A DNA stretch of 64,000 bases from Adiantum capillus-veneris. Taxonomy: Eukaryota > Streptophyta > Polypodiopsida > Polypodiales > Pteridaceae. The stretch covers positions 146,166,140-146,230,139 of the forward strand of contig CM043955.1 in assembly GCA_014529385.2 (NCBI GenBank), written 5' to 3'. The position numbers were made by a program, and so were the translations under genes. Of this stretch, positions 32,134-43,106 are shown piece by piece (within the stretch, counting starts at the first letter, position 1; each line of letters starts with the position of its first letter). The notes under the pieces were generated by a model. It had not been told where the DNA came from. It ran no database searches and saw only the letters and a list, made by a program, of their open reading frames with translations.

Positions 32134-33275
32134 AGAATCTCTAAGTGGCTCATTGCGTGCATTTCTTTTGGGGCAGGTGTGATAGCCATGTCCATGTTCC
32201 CCGCACTTGAAACATTTGTTGTCTTTGTAAAAATGCTCTAACTCTTCAAGAGAGAGTTTATTCTTAACTTTGTAGAATCCTTTCTCCTTGGTTTTGTTGT
32301 TGTTGTTGCTAGAGTTACCTTGGGAAGAGTTTTGAGCATTGCTCTTCTATTTAGGCTCATTTTGGTCTCTAGGTTCCATGGGCTTATAATTCCTCCTAGC
32401 CCCTTATTGGAAATTACCACTTGAAGTGACCATAGTATGGTGAATGACTTCAATGATGGTCCTAGGCCTTTGAGAGTTGACATACTCGGCTATGTCTTCA
32501 GGTAGCACATTACAAAACTATTGTTTTTGTTCTCCAAATTCTATCTTATGGTAGATCGTAGCTTTGAGATGTAAATCCAAAAACTTGTCCACATACTTGT
32601 AGATAGACTCGTTGGGAGATAGCTTCAAGCTTCGCCATTAGGTAAGAGCTTTGTCTTTGGCATCACTTGGAAACTCTTAGAGTTTTCCATGTCTTTGGAG
32701 CTTCACCATTACCTCGTAGACTAGCCCACCATTGTCGGGAAATTTTTTGAAAATGCATAGCTACATGTTGTAGCTTAAAGGAATCCGTGAAGCCCTCATC
32801 TCCAAAGGACGCATTGAATTGTTGGATAAAGGCCAAGGCTTTGTCCATGGCCAATTGTCCATGGCCAAAAGTGCCATGATAGGTGAGAAAAGAAATATTC
32901 TTTTCTCCCTCTTTGAACTTCGTGAGCTTGTAGGAACTTTTTTCAAAGAGCATAAGACTTCCAATGTCCTCTCCTCTTGAACTCATTAGGAGATTAGCCA
33001 CTACTTTCATCGGAAGAGGAGGAAGATGATGGAGATGGAGAAGAGAGTGACCTCTTTCTCTCCCTTTTCTTCTTTTGATTCCTCTCTTCCTTATCGGAAT
33101 CACGAGGGGAAGGACTACATGATGACGTTTTCCTCTTGGGAGGAATAGAAATCATCAAGAACTTCATCTTCGCGGAGCCACATCTTTTGAAGGGTTTGGA
33201 GATTCACTTATTTCTCTTTCATATGATTCCTCCTCTTCTCTCACCAAAGAGAGTCTTCCTTTGGGAGTCTCAACA
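32134..33275 (-). pseudogene. gag: Gag of minus-strand chromovirus, with zinc knuckle
   Basis: About 33270-32980 has a basic, Ser-rich N terminus (K-K-K-R-E-R-K-R-S-L-S-S). The gag core follows in 33103-32663 (L-T-Y-H-G-T, A-L-A-F-I-Q-Q, A-M-H-F-Q, ... Q-W-W-A-S-L-R). A Gln/Asn-rich stretch follows, then a zinc knuckle C-F-K-C-G-E-H-G-H-G-Y-H-T-C (CX2CX4HX4C) at 32214-32173. The knuckle frame is open directly into RNase H. Frameshifts and stops occur upstream. Confidence 0.82.
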
Positions 33276-33364
33276 AAAGGCCTCTTATAGTAGTGAGCAT
33301 TTCCTTAAGAGAATTCTTAATGAACATAGGGAGAGTTCTTGATTGAAGATAGCAAAATAAACAT

Positions 33365-34715
33365 TATACGTAGTTAGCTTGGCATGAACCATACTTGCAA
33401 AAGAGAGAGATAATTTGAGAAATTAACAACAATTGAGGACCGGGTTTGCTTGGATCTGATCCCCCCTCCAAAAGGCTTTTGTATTATAGGTTCTATTGGT
33501 ATACTTGCAATGCCCACCTCTCTCAGTTTTGCCACCACAATATATGTTGCACAGTTTGTAAGGCCCCCATATGAGGAGAAGCCAATGGTGCACATATATT
33601 TAGAGGATTCCAGCTTTGCATGCTGATGATATCTCTATTTGCGATTGTGGATGGTACTGAGAAAATTCAAGGGAAACTTTGGGGGCCTCAAGGGCAAAAG
33701 CCCAAGACTTTTTTTCCCCTTCACTGGAATATTCCTTTTTGTCGAAATATCTTGGCGGGACGACGGTCGGAAGACAATCGGAAAATGGCTGTCCGGTGGT
33801 CCCCGTGGTCTTTGGCTGGTGGCTGATTTCTAGGAGGGCTTGTCTACCCAAAAGCAGCTACACATGGGTGCATGGGAGAGTCCTACTTGGACTTCGCTAT
33901 CTAAGGGTGGTTGCACATGGGCTTTTAGAGGCTCCCTCACATCTATATAAGGAGGCCTTCTCATGAGTAACTTGGTAGAATGGTGTGCACACTTGACGCA
34001 CACAACACATCCTTGTGTAAGGATTGTCAGTCCCTTGTATTCCTACTTGCCTTAGTTGTCTAAATCACCATCTAAGCTCTACCTTGAGAGTGCATGGGTG
34101 GATGACGCCATCACTTTGTAATAGTGTGCTAATCTAAAGTTTTAGATTTTCCACTAATCTACTTTGCATCGTAGATCTCTCTACTCTCCTTGCTACTAGA
34201 TCCTTGTTGTACTCCTCATTTCTTATAGGTTCTCCTATAAAGAGAGACTTGGTAGAATACATTCATTGAGACCTTGTTGATGCCATGAAGATGGTAAACT
34301 TCATGCACCAATATTATGCTCGTAATTAACTTCCAATAAACATGAACTTGTCCCCATCCTATATCCCAAGACCTCAAACACCTTCAAAGGTTAAGAGAGC
34401 TATCTGGGAGTGAGGGAGGAAGATGTATTTTTATGAGAAAGAAGTCGTCTCCTCACATATCATTAATCTTAGGGCATAGCATAGCATAGTAATAGAGATG
34501 AAGAAGATGATAAGCATTGCTTTGAAGCTTGAATCTTGGTTGGATTTGCATTCCATAGCTAAGAGGTGTTGGTGTAGGCTCTCTACTTATCAAGCTTGGA
34601 GAAGGAGATTGAGTTCTTGCTCAACACATGAGAGAATGTGTGAGTGTATGCCAAAAAAGGAGACCCCCATCTTGCCCCTCTCTCCCTTAGTACTAGCTTG
34701 CACCCTATTGGCCAT
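33365..34715 (-). repeat. Dispersed repeat A, copy 2 (inverted, with insertion)
   Basis: The reverse complement of 9841-10480 is recognisable at both ends (33365-33494 and 34223-34715), with a 728-bp insertion between. Small substitutions separate the copies. Confidence 0.8.
33484..34233. mobile_element. Unclassified 728-bp insertion with about 10-bp target duplication
   Basis: TTATAGGTTCT occurs at 33484-33494 and again at 34223-34233, flanking 33495-34222. The empty site exists once in the other copy of the same repeat (about 10338-10353, complement). The insert has no obvious terminal inverted repeats, poly-A tail or coding domain. The duplication length fits MULE or LINE/SINE-type insertion better than LTR elements. 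Confidence 0.72.
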
Positions 34716-35589
34716 GCCAAGGCCTTGCCAATCACATGCTTTGGTCATAACTATTGTTGTTGATGTTTTTATCTTCATTGGTCCTTTTATTCATTCATTT
34801 ATGTGTGAAGAGGTTGCCATGTGTGTTCTCTTTAAAATTGCCTTCATGTCTTTGTCGTTGTTAATGTTGTCATCTTCATCGGTCTTTATTTCATTGGCTT
34901 CATGTGTTGTCATATTTATGTTGTTACTCATCACTTCAGCTTCATTTGTATGTTGAATTGCTTGATCTTCATTAGAGTCATTGGTCCGATTTGTAGAGGA
35001 TGCAAACTTCATAGCTATTGTCGTAATGCATACATACATTTCAAAATTCCTCATTATGTGTGTGCATCTTATAGGGAAGGTCTTACCACATTTAGTGGTG
35101 TTGCCTAATGTATAGTCCCTTTACATGGATGGTAATAATGTCATCATCACCATATGTGAGAAGGAGTACATACATAGCAAAATATGTGTGCAAGGGCATT
35201 GTTCAAGTGAAGCACAATAGAAATGATGCAAAAATTTACAATACCCTTCACTCTTGGCAAGGAAATCCATGCTTGAGAAACACCCCTAGATTTTTGGTAT
35301 TCTAGCTATAGGAACCTTTGCTTGTAATAACTTTAAGGTCTCATGACCTCTAAGTGAAATGGCCCTAGGCTTGGCCCTTTGTGCAACGAGATCTTGTCCT
35401 TTGAGTGTGGGATATGTGGGAATGAGCTTTTGGGTGCTAACTGTGGTCGACCGGATGATGGAAGTGGCTGGTCAGATGGAGCAAAAGAATGCCCAAATGC
35501 GGCACTTTGGGAATGGCTGGAGCAAACGGTGGAATAAATTTGACTTTTGACTAGTTTTAGTGCATCTAGCTAGACCTAAAGGACTTTTA
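34716..35589. other. Region without recognisable genes
   Basis: 34716-34750 shares CCATGCCAAGGCCTT and CCAATCACATGCTTTG with 15494-15528. The rest is T-rich with short ORFs of low-complexity Asn/Asp/Thr product. Towards 35560 it passes into the copia remnant. Confidence 0.5.
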
Positions 35590-36365
35590 GATTGGAATGA
35601 AATGCTTTTTGGATCCCATCAAGTATGACCCTCCTAAGAGAAATGTGAAAATTGAGGAGCTCAATGTCATTGAGTCTCCACCAGCTGAGGTTGTTCCTAA
35701 TGTGCCGCAATTATCACATGTCTTGATATTCACTACTAACTTGATTCCAGATGCATTATTGGCTCTTGATGAGTGTTATGCACAAAATTAGATCTTTGAC
35801 TCAGGTGCCAGTTTCCATGTTACTCCCCATAGGGAATGGTTCTCCAATTATGCTTCTATGCATGGTTTGGTCAAGCTTGAAGATTTGTATCATCTTGACA
35901 TTTGTGGAATTCAAGATGTGAAGTTATGCATGCATAACCGGAGTGGATTTTTCTTCAAGGTGTTAGACATGTTCCAAAGACTAAGAGCTTCATGTTAGGA
36001 GGTCAGCTTGATGATTTGGACTATACTATAGTTTTTGGAAATGGTTCTTGGATGATTTGCAAGGGGAATTTGATCATTTTGAAGACCAAAAGTTTGGCTC
36101 ATTGTACTCTTTGTATGTCTCTCATGTGAAAGACAATGCCCCGAGTTGCCTTCTACTAAATTATAGCCTACTTGGTCATATGAGTAAGAAAAGAGTGAAA
36201 CAACATCAATGTTTGGGCTACTTACCTATTTGAAACTATTCTGATTTTAGTCTTGTGAGCATTGCATTTATGGCAAATAGACTAGATTATTACTTTGACA
36301 TTGAATAGAGAGTTAGGGAATCCTCTAAACTTGATACATAGTGATTTATGTGGGAATATGAAGCA
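35590..36365 (+). pseudogene. Outer copia remnant, left half: protease and integrase zinc finger
   Basis: The plus strand shows a gag-pol linker (about 35600-35780) and then the copia protease I-F-D-S-G-A-S-F-H-V-T-P-H-R-E-W-F with Asp at 35798; the preceding codon is TAG where most copia elements have Trp (TGG). Further on, in changing frames, are L-D-D-L, the integrase zinc finger C-E-H-C-I-Y-G-K (about 36256) and L-I-H-S-D-L-C-G (about 36333-36356). Homology stops abruptly at about 36360 and resumes at about 47815. Confidence 0.85.
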
Positions 36366-36370
36366 TATTA

Positions 36371-36566
36371 TGAGTGCACAATGCATGAGTGCATGCGCGA
36401 AAAGGGGAGAAGAAGGAGCACTCTATGTGGGTGGAGAATAGAACAGTATGCTCTATCTTCTTATTCTTTGTATTTAAAGAATAAGGGTCAATGGTTAGTG
36501 AGTTAGTGGACAACTAGAATATCTGACATCCAGCTCAAGACAAAGCACATCGCCTTTACCCCAACA
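36371..36566 (-). repeat. 3' LTR of minus-strand copia
   Basis: Homologous to 47593-47789. Shared words include TGAGTGCA, TTATTCTTTGTAT, AAAGAATAAGGGTCA and TTTACCCC. Next to it on the right, CTCCCACTT is the complement of the polypurine tract AAGTGGGAG. Confidence 0.88.
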
Positions 36567-36579
36567 ATCTCCCACTTAA

Positions 36580-37740
36580 AAGCGAATGTGCTTACTAGGG
36601 CTATATTATATATACCTACCTACTACAATATAAAAAAGAAATATAGGCAAGAGAATCTCTTAGGCTACACCCATGGGCTCACTCACTTAATTTGCATACA
36701 AATGTATTGGGTCTAGTGATAAGAGAGCATGAAAATCCATGCTAGAGCCTGCATGAAAATCCTGCAAACATCTTTGTATGGTTTGCATGGCTCCACTAAG
36801 CATCATTCTAGCGTAAGTCATCGTAGAATTGACAATCCTTGCTACAAATTTTTCCACCATATCTATTAAGTCAAGGCTTGACACCAACATGTTGAACATG
36901 AGATGCTCAAATGCTGACAAAATCTATGCAACCTTGGCTGTACTTGCCTCGTTAATGCTATTTGCATACATTGCATCATCAGAACTACTTATCATGGATG
37001 GATGTGTCATGTCCTACAATGAGATTGAAACATCCCTATCATCCATTGATAGAACCATGTGTCTTGGTATCACCTCATCAACACCTAGTATGATCATATC
37101 AAAGAACTCCATATTTGTCATCTCTGTGTGTGTCTCTAGGGAGCAGCCCCACTCTACCTCTGTTTGCATAGACTTTGAGAACACCTCATGTAAAACACTA
37201 GAGCAATCATGCCCCTCCTCTATCAATGTAGAGTCCATTGACATGTCTTGCATAGCTATATGCTCTATCTCTTGAGCATACTGGACTCACCCGCAAATGA
37301 GACACATCTTGTCTTTTTCTCCTCACACATAAATGTCATCATTGAGAATATTCATCTCTCACCTGAGTAATTTTTAGTGGGTAGATTATGTAGGACATAG
37401 CTCCTCATGCAATGAATAGGTGAACCAACTCCATCTAGAAAGATTGCTCTCAAAGTAGTACCTGACAACCATTGTCTCTCAAGCATCTCACTAAGATCAA
37501 GCTCTACACAATCTTAGGAACATAATGGACATGTTGTAGCATATAAGATGCACCATTGGGTAATGACAAGCATACATCTCCTGCACCCTCTATGTCATAT
37601 GCTGATATGTTAACCAAATGCACACAACCAAGGCTCCCACTAGCAAAAGCACTAAACCACTCACGACATGATGTGATGTGAAACATTTCATATTCATCGA
37701 AGCACCCCCTCACTTCCACCTGTCGATTTTCTTAAGAAGC
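36580..37740 (-). pseudogene. Minus-strand copia internal remnant
   Basis: 37719-37504 reads R-E-W-F-S-A-F-A-S-G-S, A-Y-D-I-E-G-A-G-D-V and H-V-H-Y-V-P, the region after the copia protease active site. Minus-strand frames 37253-37014 and 36920-36687 (interrupted by a stop) show no domain that I recognise. RT and RNase H are absent, so most of pol is deleted. Confidence 0.65.
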
Positions 37741-37878
37741 CAATGTATCACATTTATTGTAGTCTCAAAACTATATTTTTTCCTCTCATCTCCCCCTTTT
37801 TGTATTCTTAAAAAGAAATCGTGTTATATCTAACTGTAATTGCAAATATTATTGCAAAAGTGTTTGTAAAACTTGTAT

Positions 37879-38007
<129 letters not shown>

Positions 38008-38084
38008 GTGAACATCAAGTAGCATAGCATTGTATTCCATCATTCACTATTATCAAAATTGAGAAAAAATTACAAGGCTTAAGT

Positions 38085-40150
38085 CACAAATCATCATCAG
38101 TGTCAAATTCACCAACCATATCATCTACTTCATCCATATCTGAGCATTTTGAAGCTATCTCCCATTCCATATCATTGTTGTCATCAAATTCTACAGCAAT
38201 AGCTTCATGGGTTTGGAAGACACCACAATGATTTTGCATTGTTCTTGTTGCAATGCTTACTGGCTTATGGATAAGTCTCATGTTGCCAAAAACATACACC
38301 AAATCAACAACCTGTTTAGAATGAAGCTGGTTTTGTTTTTTTGGTATGCATAAAGTCGAATGCTAACCAATTTCTCTCACAACTTCACTTGATGCTGCAA
38401 CTGATAAAACCCTTACTCCAATGTGTTGCAGCTCCACCTTCTCCCCGTCATACTCCATCCACCATAGAGGCACACTTGTTTTGGCAACGGCATATATATG
38501 CCATGGATCCCAAAACATACCAGTTTTGTTAGTATAATCAACTGGCCAATGAAAAGCCACTTTCCCATCCTCCTGTCCCAAGAGTTGGGAGCACACAGTT
38601 TTGAAGTCAGTCCTGACCTCTTTGTTGGCTGACTGTTGATGCATTTGGATTTTAGGATCCAATACAAATGCCGCACCATGCAACAACATATGCAACTACA
38701 CCCATCACTGGCAAATGTGATTATGGAAGCTTTGTCATTTGTACCAAAGCCAATATGCTCTCTTACTTTGCATAAGGCCTCTGATGTATACCAATAAATT
38801 TGGCCAAAGATGAAAGAGTCTTTGTCAATAGTTTGCAAAAGATCTAGAAATGGTTTTGCCAAAGTGACAATCATCTCTACATTATGCTAAAAAATTGGAA
38901 AAGTCACACGTTGTGCACATCTTGTAGCTGCATCTTGATAGTTAGGATACTTGTTGAGCCATGCATCCCATCATCTATCAACTACAGTTCCAATCAAGAC
39001 AATCTTCACTTGTTGCAAGGTGGCAAGAACATAATATTTGGTAGCAAACCTTGTTGCACAAAATATCTGTGAATTTTTACTAGGTGACTTTGTTTGAAAA
39101 AGAGCTTACAAAAATGATGCTCTCTGATATCACATGGTTTGTATCCAGTAGAGTTTGTTTTATGCAAGCCATTTTCCCAATGTCCTGTAAAAGAAAATTA
39201 AGAGTATATGATGTACATGGCACCCAAGTAATCTTTGGGTACTTAACTTGGCTATAGTTGGGATGCATTATCTGTGACAATTTCAGTCACATGCTTTGGA
39301 CCACCTACCCTTGCTATTGCATGCTCGTATACCCTTGCTAGATAGATGCTCATCTTCTCTTTTAACGAGGTGTCAATAGCTTCTACAAACATGGACCCTC
39401 TAGGGTTGATAAGCATCACATTGATTAGCGGCTACTTCTAACAGTTAGTCCATCCATCTAACGTTATGGTGCAACCATATGCACGAATAAAGTCTACCAC
39501 CATGTGCTTGAGGATGGCTTCAATATTTTCTTTCACTTTATCTAAACATTCTATGTGCATCTTGTTGTAATTAAGAAGCAAAGACACTTTTTTGCATGTG
39601 CTCATTAAGGAATCTTGAAGTATGGGGTTGAGGATAGCATTGAATGGTATAACACATGCCACAAAATACTGCATCCATTTCAAGTGCAACTCAAGAAACC
39701 ACTACTTATCTAACACTTCATATATCTTCTGTCCATTAGATGATGCTTTGCAAGATTTAGTTGTGCTAGGGTCCACCGCTAACGTTGAAGCATGCCCATC
39801 AAGAGGAGTCGACTGAGGAGTACAATCATTTGATTGTGTAAACACATGGTCCATCTCCTCATTGGCAACATACATTTCAACATCTGCTAAAACTTCTTTA
39901 GGAGAACCACCTTTATTTTTAGCTGCAATAATATTCTTTGTTATGCGAGAGTACTTGCGAAATCTAACATGAATATCTTTTGGTTGGGTCGTTCACCCCA
40001 ACACATTTCTAGGGACTTTAAACTAATTCTCTTTGATTCTAGTCGCATTACCATTGAACTCATGGCCACATGAATTGCATTTCAACCAAGATGTATTCTT
40101 CTCGGCACTCAGGTCGTGCATATAACTCCACTTGTGTCCTTTCACCATGT
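38085..40150 (-). pseudogene. hAT-family transposase pseudogene (BED finger, DUF659, C-terminal dimerisation)
   Basis: On the minus strand, in order: a BED-type finger W-L-K-C-N-S-C-G-H-E-F (about 40105-40045); a DUF659 region G-C-T-I-T-L-D-G-W-T-N (about 39470-39440), L-I-N-V-M, N-P-R-G-S-M-F and V-T-D-N-A-S (to about 39260); S-Y-T-L-N-F-L-L-Q-D-I-G-K (about 39205-39165); then the C-terminal D-P-W-H ... L-Q-H-I-G-V-R-V-L-S (about 38530-38400) and D-L-V-Y-V-F-G-N-M-R-L (about 38310-38270). These parts match plant hAT-derived DUF659 proteins. Stops and frameshifts occur throughout, and the N-terminal finger is followed by a stop. Terminal inverted repeats were not found. Confidence 0.82.
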
Positions 40151-41027
40151 TGCACAAGGATAATCTGCTGGAAACAACAAATTTAGCTATCAATAGTGAG
40201 ATCAAAAACAATTTAAGCATCAAACTACACAAGCAATGCTCTATCTATCAATCTAGTGATCAAAATCTATCTACATTATCAATTAGACTCACGCTATATC
40301 TACCAATCTCAGGGTAAAATCAATCTACAATGCTACATTATCAATTTGACAATAAGCAATGATGGTCTATTGTTCTCTATGTATCCACTAATGACAATCA
40401 ATCCACATCGCTCCAAAGAAAAAATGACATAATCATTAAAAATAAAATATTTCAATCATAGTTTTCACATCCTACTACATCAATTTATCTAAAGTGCAAG
40501 CTTTTGGCTTTCACACATTACGATAATCGATAATGTTAATTAATTATAAAAAACAATACATATAAATCACATCATTTTACGTTGCACTATATCGATTTAT
40601 CTAAAGTGCAAGCTTACGACTTTTACACATTTCGATAATCGTTAATATTAATCAAGTCTTGGAAATGATTATCATCGTTAAATGATAATCAATTGTAGAC
40701 CTTGAGGATTTTCATATCTATCTGAAGTGCAAACATGAAGTACTCACACTCCACGATGGATCTTTGAGTGCTTATCTATCTGCAATTCAAGCACGTGTAC
40801 GATCACACAGTACGATAGATCGTGGCAATCCAAATAAAGATAATTAAATATCAATATTTGTGGACATGATATTTATAAATTTTAATTTTGGTGAGAGCAT
40901 ACTGTGATGGCTCTACACAGAACATAAAAATTTCTACCTATGTTCAATTTGAAGTGAGAAAACCTCTGCACGTCAAAATCGAACACTAAACTAAATAAAT
41001 GTAACCTCTATTATATTTTGCAAACTG
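40151..41027. repeat. Non-coding flank of hAT element with direct repeats
   Basis: TTTATCTAAAGTGCAAGCTT occurs at 40484-40503 and 40596-40615, with similar flanks (CACATT-CGATAATCG-TAAT), a 112-bp spacing; a weaker copy is near 40725. These may be subterminal transposase-binding repeats. No ORF. Confidence 0.5.
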
Positions 41028-41032
41028 ATAAC
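41028..41032. repeat. Target duplication of young copia, left (ATAAC)
   Basis: ATAAC precedes the 5' LTR and is repeated after the 3' LTR (46586-46590). Confidence 0.93.
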
Positions 41033-41250
41033 TGTTGGGATTAAAGCCCAAGTGGCCTCTTATGCGGATATGGCCGGCCGCCCGCCTAACTCACTTACCT
41101 CTAACTCTTTGTATATACTAACATATTCTTTGTGAATACTAAAGGATTTGGGAGATAACCCTTCTAACAGTTCTCTGCGTACTGTGTACTGTGTAAGCTC
41201 ACTGTGTGTGTGTGTGAGAGAGTCGACCCACGCTCCGCTCCGCGACTTCA
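41033..41250 (+). repeat. 5' LTR of young copia
   Basis: Starts TGTTGGGATT and ends GCGACTTCA; a TATATA word lies at 41112-41117 and a short GT run near the end. Identical by inspection to 46368-46585. Confidence 0.96.
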
Positions 41251-41252
41251 AT

Positions 41253-41264
41253 TGGTATCAGAGC
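41253..41264 (+). other. Primer-binding site (initiator tRNA-Met)
   Basis: TGGTATCAGAGC, complementary to the 3' end of plant initiator tRNA-Met, two bases after the LTR. Confidence 0.96.
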
Positions 41265-42317
41265 CTTGGTTCAGTGCGGATTTGCGCAATCGCGCGCGCG
41301 CGCACTTTTCCGGCAGATTCTGGATCCGGAGTTCGAAAATTCACACTCGGCGTTCCGGGAGCCTTTCCATCAGGTGACCTGTGGTTTTACCCCCCTTTCG
41401 AAGCCGTTTATGCCCTCAGAATTTCGTTCTGAGCACTACAGCAGAAGATAGATTTCAGCCGCAAAGAAATCCGTCTTGTGTAGATTGGCAAGCAGGAGGT
41501 GGTCGACATCAATATCGACATCGACATACATCACTTATTCGTCTTCAGAGCATCATCTATAGACCAGGTACACATATATATCATCAGATATATATATTGC
41601 AGTCTGCATTGCTACTTCTTGTGCTTGCCAGGTTCCAGGGGAGGTGTGGCCATACGACGGCTTGACACCACTGGCATGTATTGCAGATTGATGTACTGTG
41701 ATTGTGGGTCTGCTAGTTGTGAGTCACGCTAGCAGACAGACCGCCGCAGCGGTCATAGGACAGTGATTGGTCTATTATAGGATGTATGCTAGTTCTGGGC
41801 AGTTTGCTGAGCCATCTGAGAGGGTCGTGTGTGAGGTTTTTTGAAGCCAAGCACTGGGGGCTGGGTTACCCAGTGTGAGGTGGATTAGGTTGCTGGAGTT
41901 CCCCTCTACACGCATCCTCTTCGGTGACTTTTATCCCTTAGGATGTATGACTTTGTGTAGACACTGGATTGCATCTTATGCGTCAGGCCGTTGAGGCATT
42001 GTTCAGGGTTCAGTCTTGAGACAGATACAGGTTCTGTCATCGCCCAGAGAGGAGACAGTGTATGCTTACAGGACAGCATATTACAGGGATTTTTTAGATT
42101 TGTCATTGGTCAGCTATTTATGATTGTTTCTTGAGCTATCTTTTGGTTCCCAGAGCTCAGTTTACAGGGGAGACTCTGTCAAAAATTTTCAAAAATACTG
42201 ACAGTTCCTGAGGAGAGGTGTTCAGCTTGTTGATTATAGCTTGTTTACTGTGTACAGAGGCCAGTTTACAGGGGAAACTCTGCCGGATTTTTCTCAGGAG
42301 TAAACAGTTTGGCAGAT
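41265..42317 (+). other. 5' leader of young copia
   Basis: About 1.05 kb between primer-binding site and gag ATG, without long ORFs. It contains an alternating CG run (about 41293-41302). A leader this long could hold packaging signals; none can be named. Confidence 0.6.
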
Positions 42318-43106
42318 ATGGCATCTTCTCACAGTGAGACTCTTTACAACATAAAGAAGCTGGATGGCACAAACTTTCCATTCTGGAAGAAGCAGATTTG
42401 GCAGGTTTTGGTGCAGAAAAAACAAGTGAAGCCATTGAAGCTCAAAGGGGAGAGACCAGAATTTATGGCTGAAGATGAGTGGGAAGAGCTTGACGAGTTA
42501 GCTTGTTCCACAATCATGCTGACACTGGCAGAAAATGTTTACTTCAACGTAGCAGAAGAGACTACAGCGTATGGCGTATGGCAAAAGCTATGTGATATGT
42601 ACGAGAAACAAAGTGCTGCTTCTCAGATTTACTGGCTCAAGAAATTGGTGGATTTGAAGATGAAGGAAGGGACAGCCATGTCAAATCATCTGAATGAATT
42701 TCACTCAATTTTCAGCCAGTTAACAGCACAGGAGATAGTCTTTCCAGATTCAGTGAAGGCTATGTTTCTCTTAATCACTTTGCCAGACAGTTGGGATACT
42801 TTTCGTACAACGTTAAGTAATTCTGTCGCGCCAGAAGGTCTTACAAGTGCCAATGTAGAAGGCAGCTTGCTCACAGAGGAAGTGAACAGGAAGAACATTG
42901 ACAAAGGCAAAGGCAATAGTGCTTTGGTCGTTCGAGGGAGACAACAGTTTAAAGAGAAGAAGGGTAAGAAGGCACAAAACCGAAGTAAGTCTCGTGATTC
43001 GAAGTCAAAGGATGACATAGAATGCTACCATTGTGGCAAGAAGGGTCACATGAAGCGAGACTGTACGAAGTGGAAACAAGAAAAAGGCAAAACAAAGAGT
43101 TCTTAG
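42318..43106 (+). CDS. gag: Gag of young copia
   Basis: ATG 42318 gives M-A-S-S-H-S-E-T; 262 residues. The N-terminal part has the copia gag pattern L-D-G-T-N-F-P-F-W-K (about 42360-42390), a retrotransposon gag core (W-Q-K-L-C-D-M-Y, L-K-K-L-V-D-L-K-M, L-P-D-S-W) and a Lys-rich tail with a zinc knuckle C-Y-H-C-G-K-K-G-H-M-K-R-D-C (CX2CX4HX4C) at about 43023-43064. It would form the virus-like particle and bind RNA. The frame ends in TAG 43104-43106 and pol follows in the same frame. Confidence 0.95.
   Translation: MASSHSETLYNIKKLDGTNFPFWKKQIWQVLVQKKQVKPLKLKGERPEFMAEDEWEELDELACSTIMLTLAENVYFNVAEETTAYGVWQKLCDMYEKQSAASQIYWLKKLVDLKMKEGTAMSNHLNEFHSIFSQLTAQEIVFPDSVKAMFLLITLPDSWDTFRTTLSNSVAPEGLTSANVEGSLLTEEVNRKNIDKGKGNSALVVRGRQQFKEKKGKKAQNRSKSRDSKSKDDIECYHCGKKGHMKRDCTKWKQEKGKTKSS

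Larger units (their letters stand above)
29980..33275 (-). mobile_element. Minus-strand chromovirus remnant with internal deletion
   Basis: Read on the minus strand, the order is gag (about 33275-32165), RNase H (32133-31831), integrase (31799-about 30490) and a chromodomain remnant (about 30110-29985). Protease and RT are missing, deleted between the gag zinc knuckle and RNase H. A 163-bp tandem duplication and a 245-bp MITE interrupt integrase. LTRs were not identified. Confidence 0.88.

Noticed and set aside
42309-42317. Gag start at the upstream TTG
   Set aside because: The ATG at 42318 is the first plausible plant start and gives a normal copia gag N terminus.
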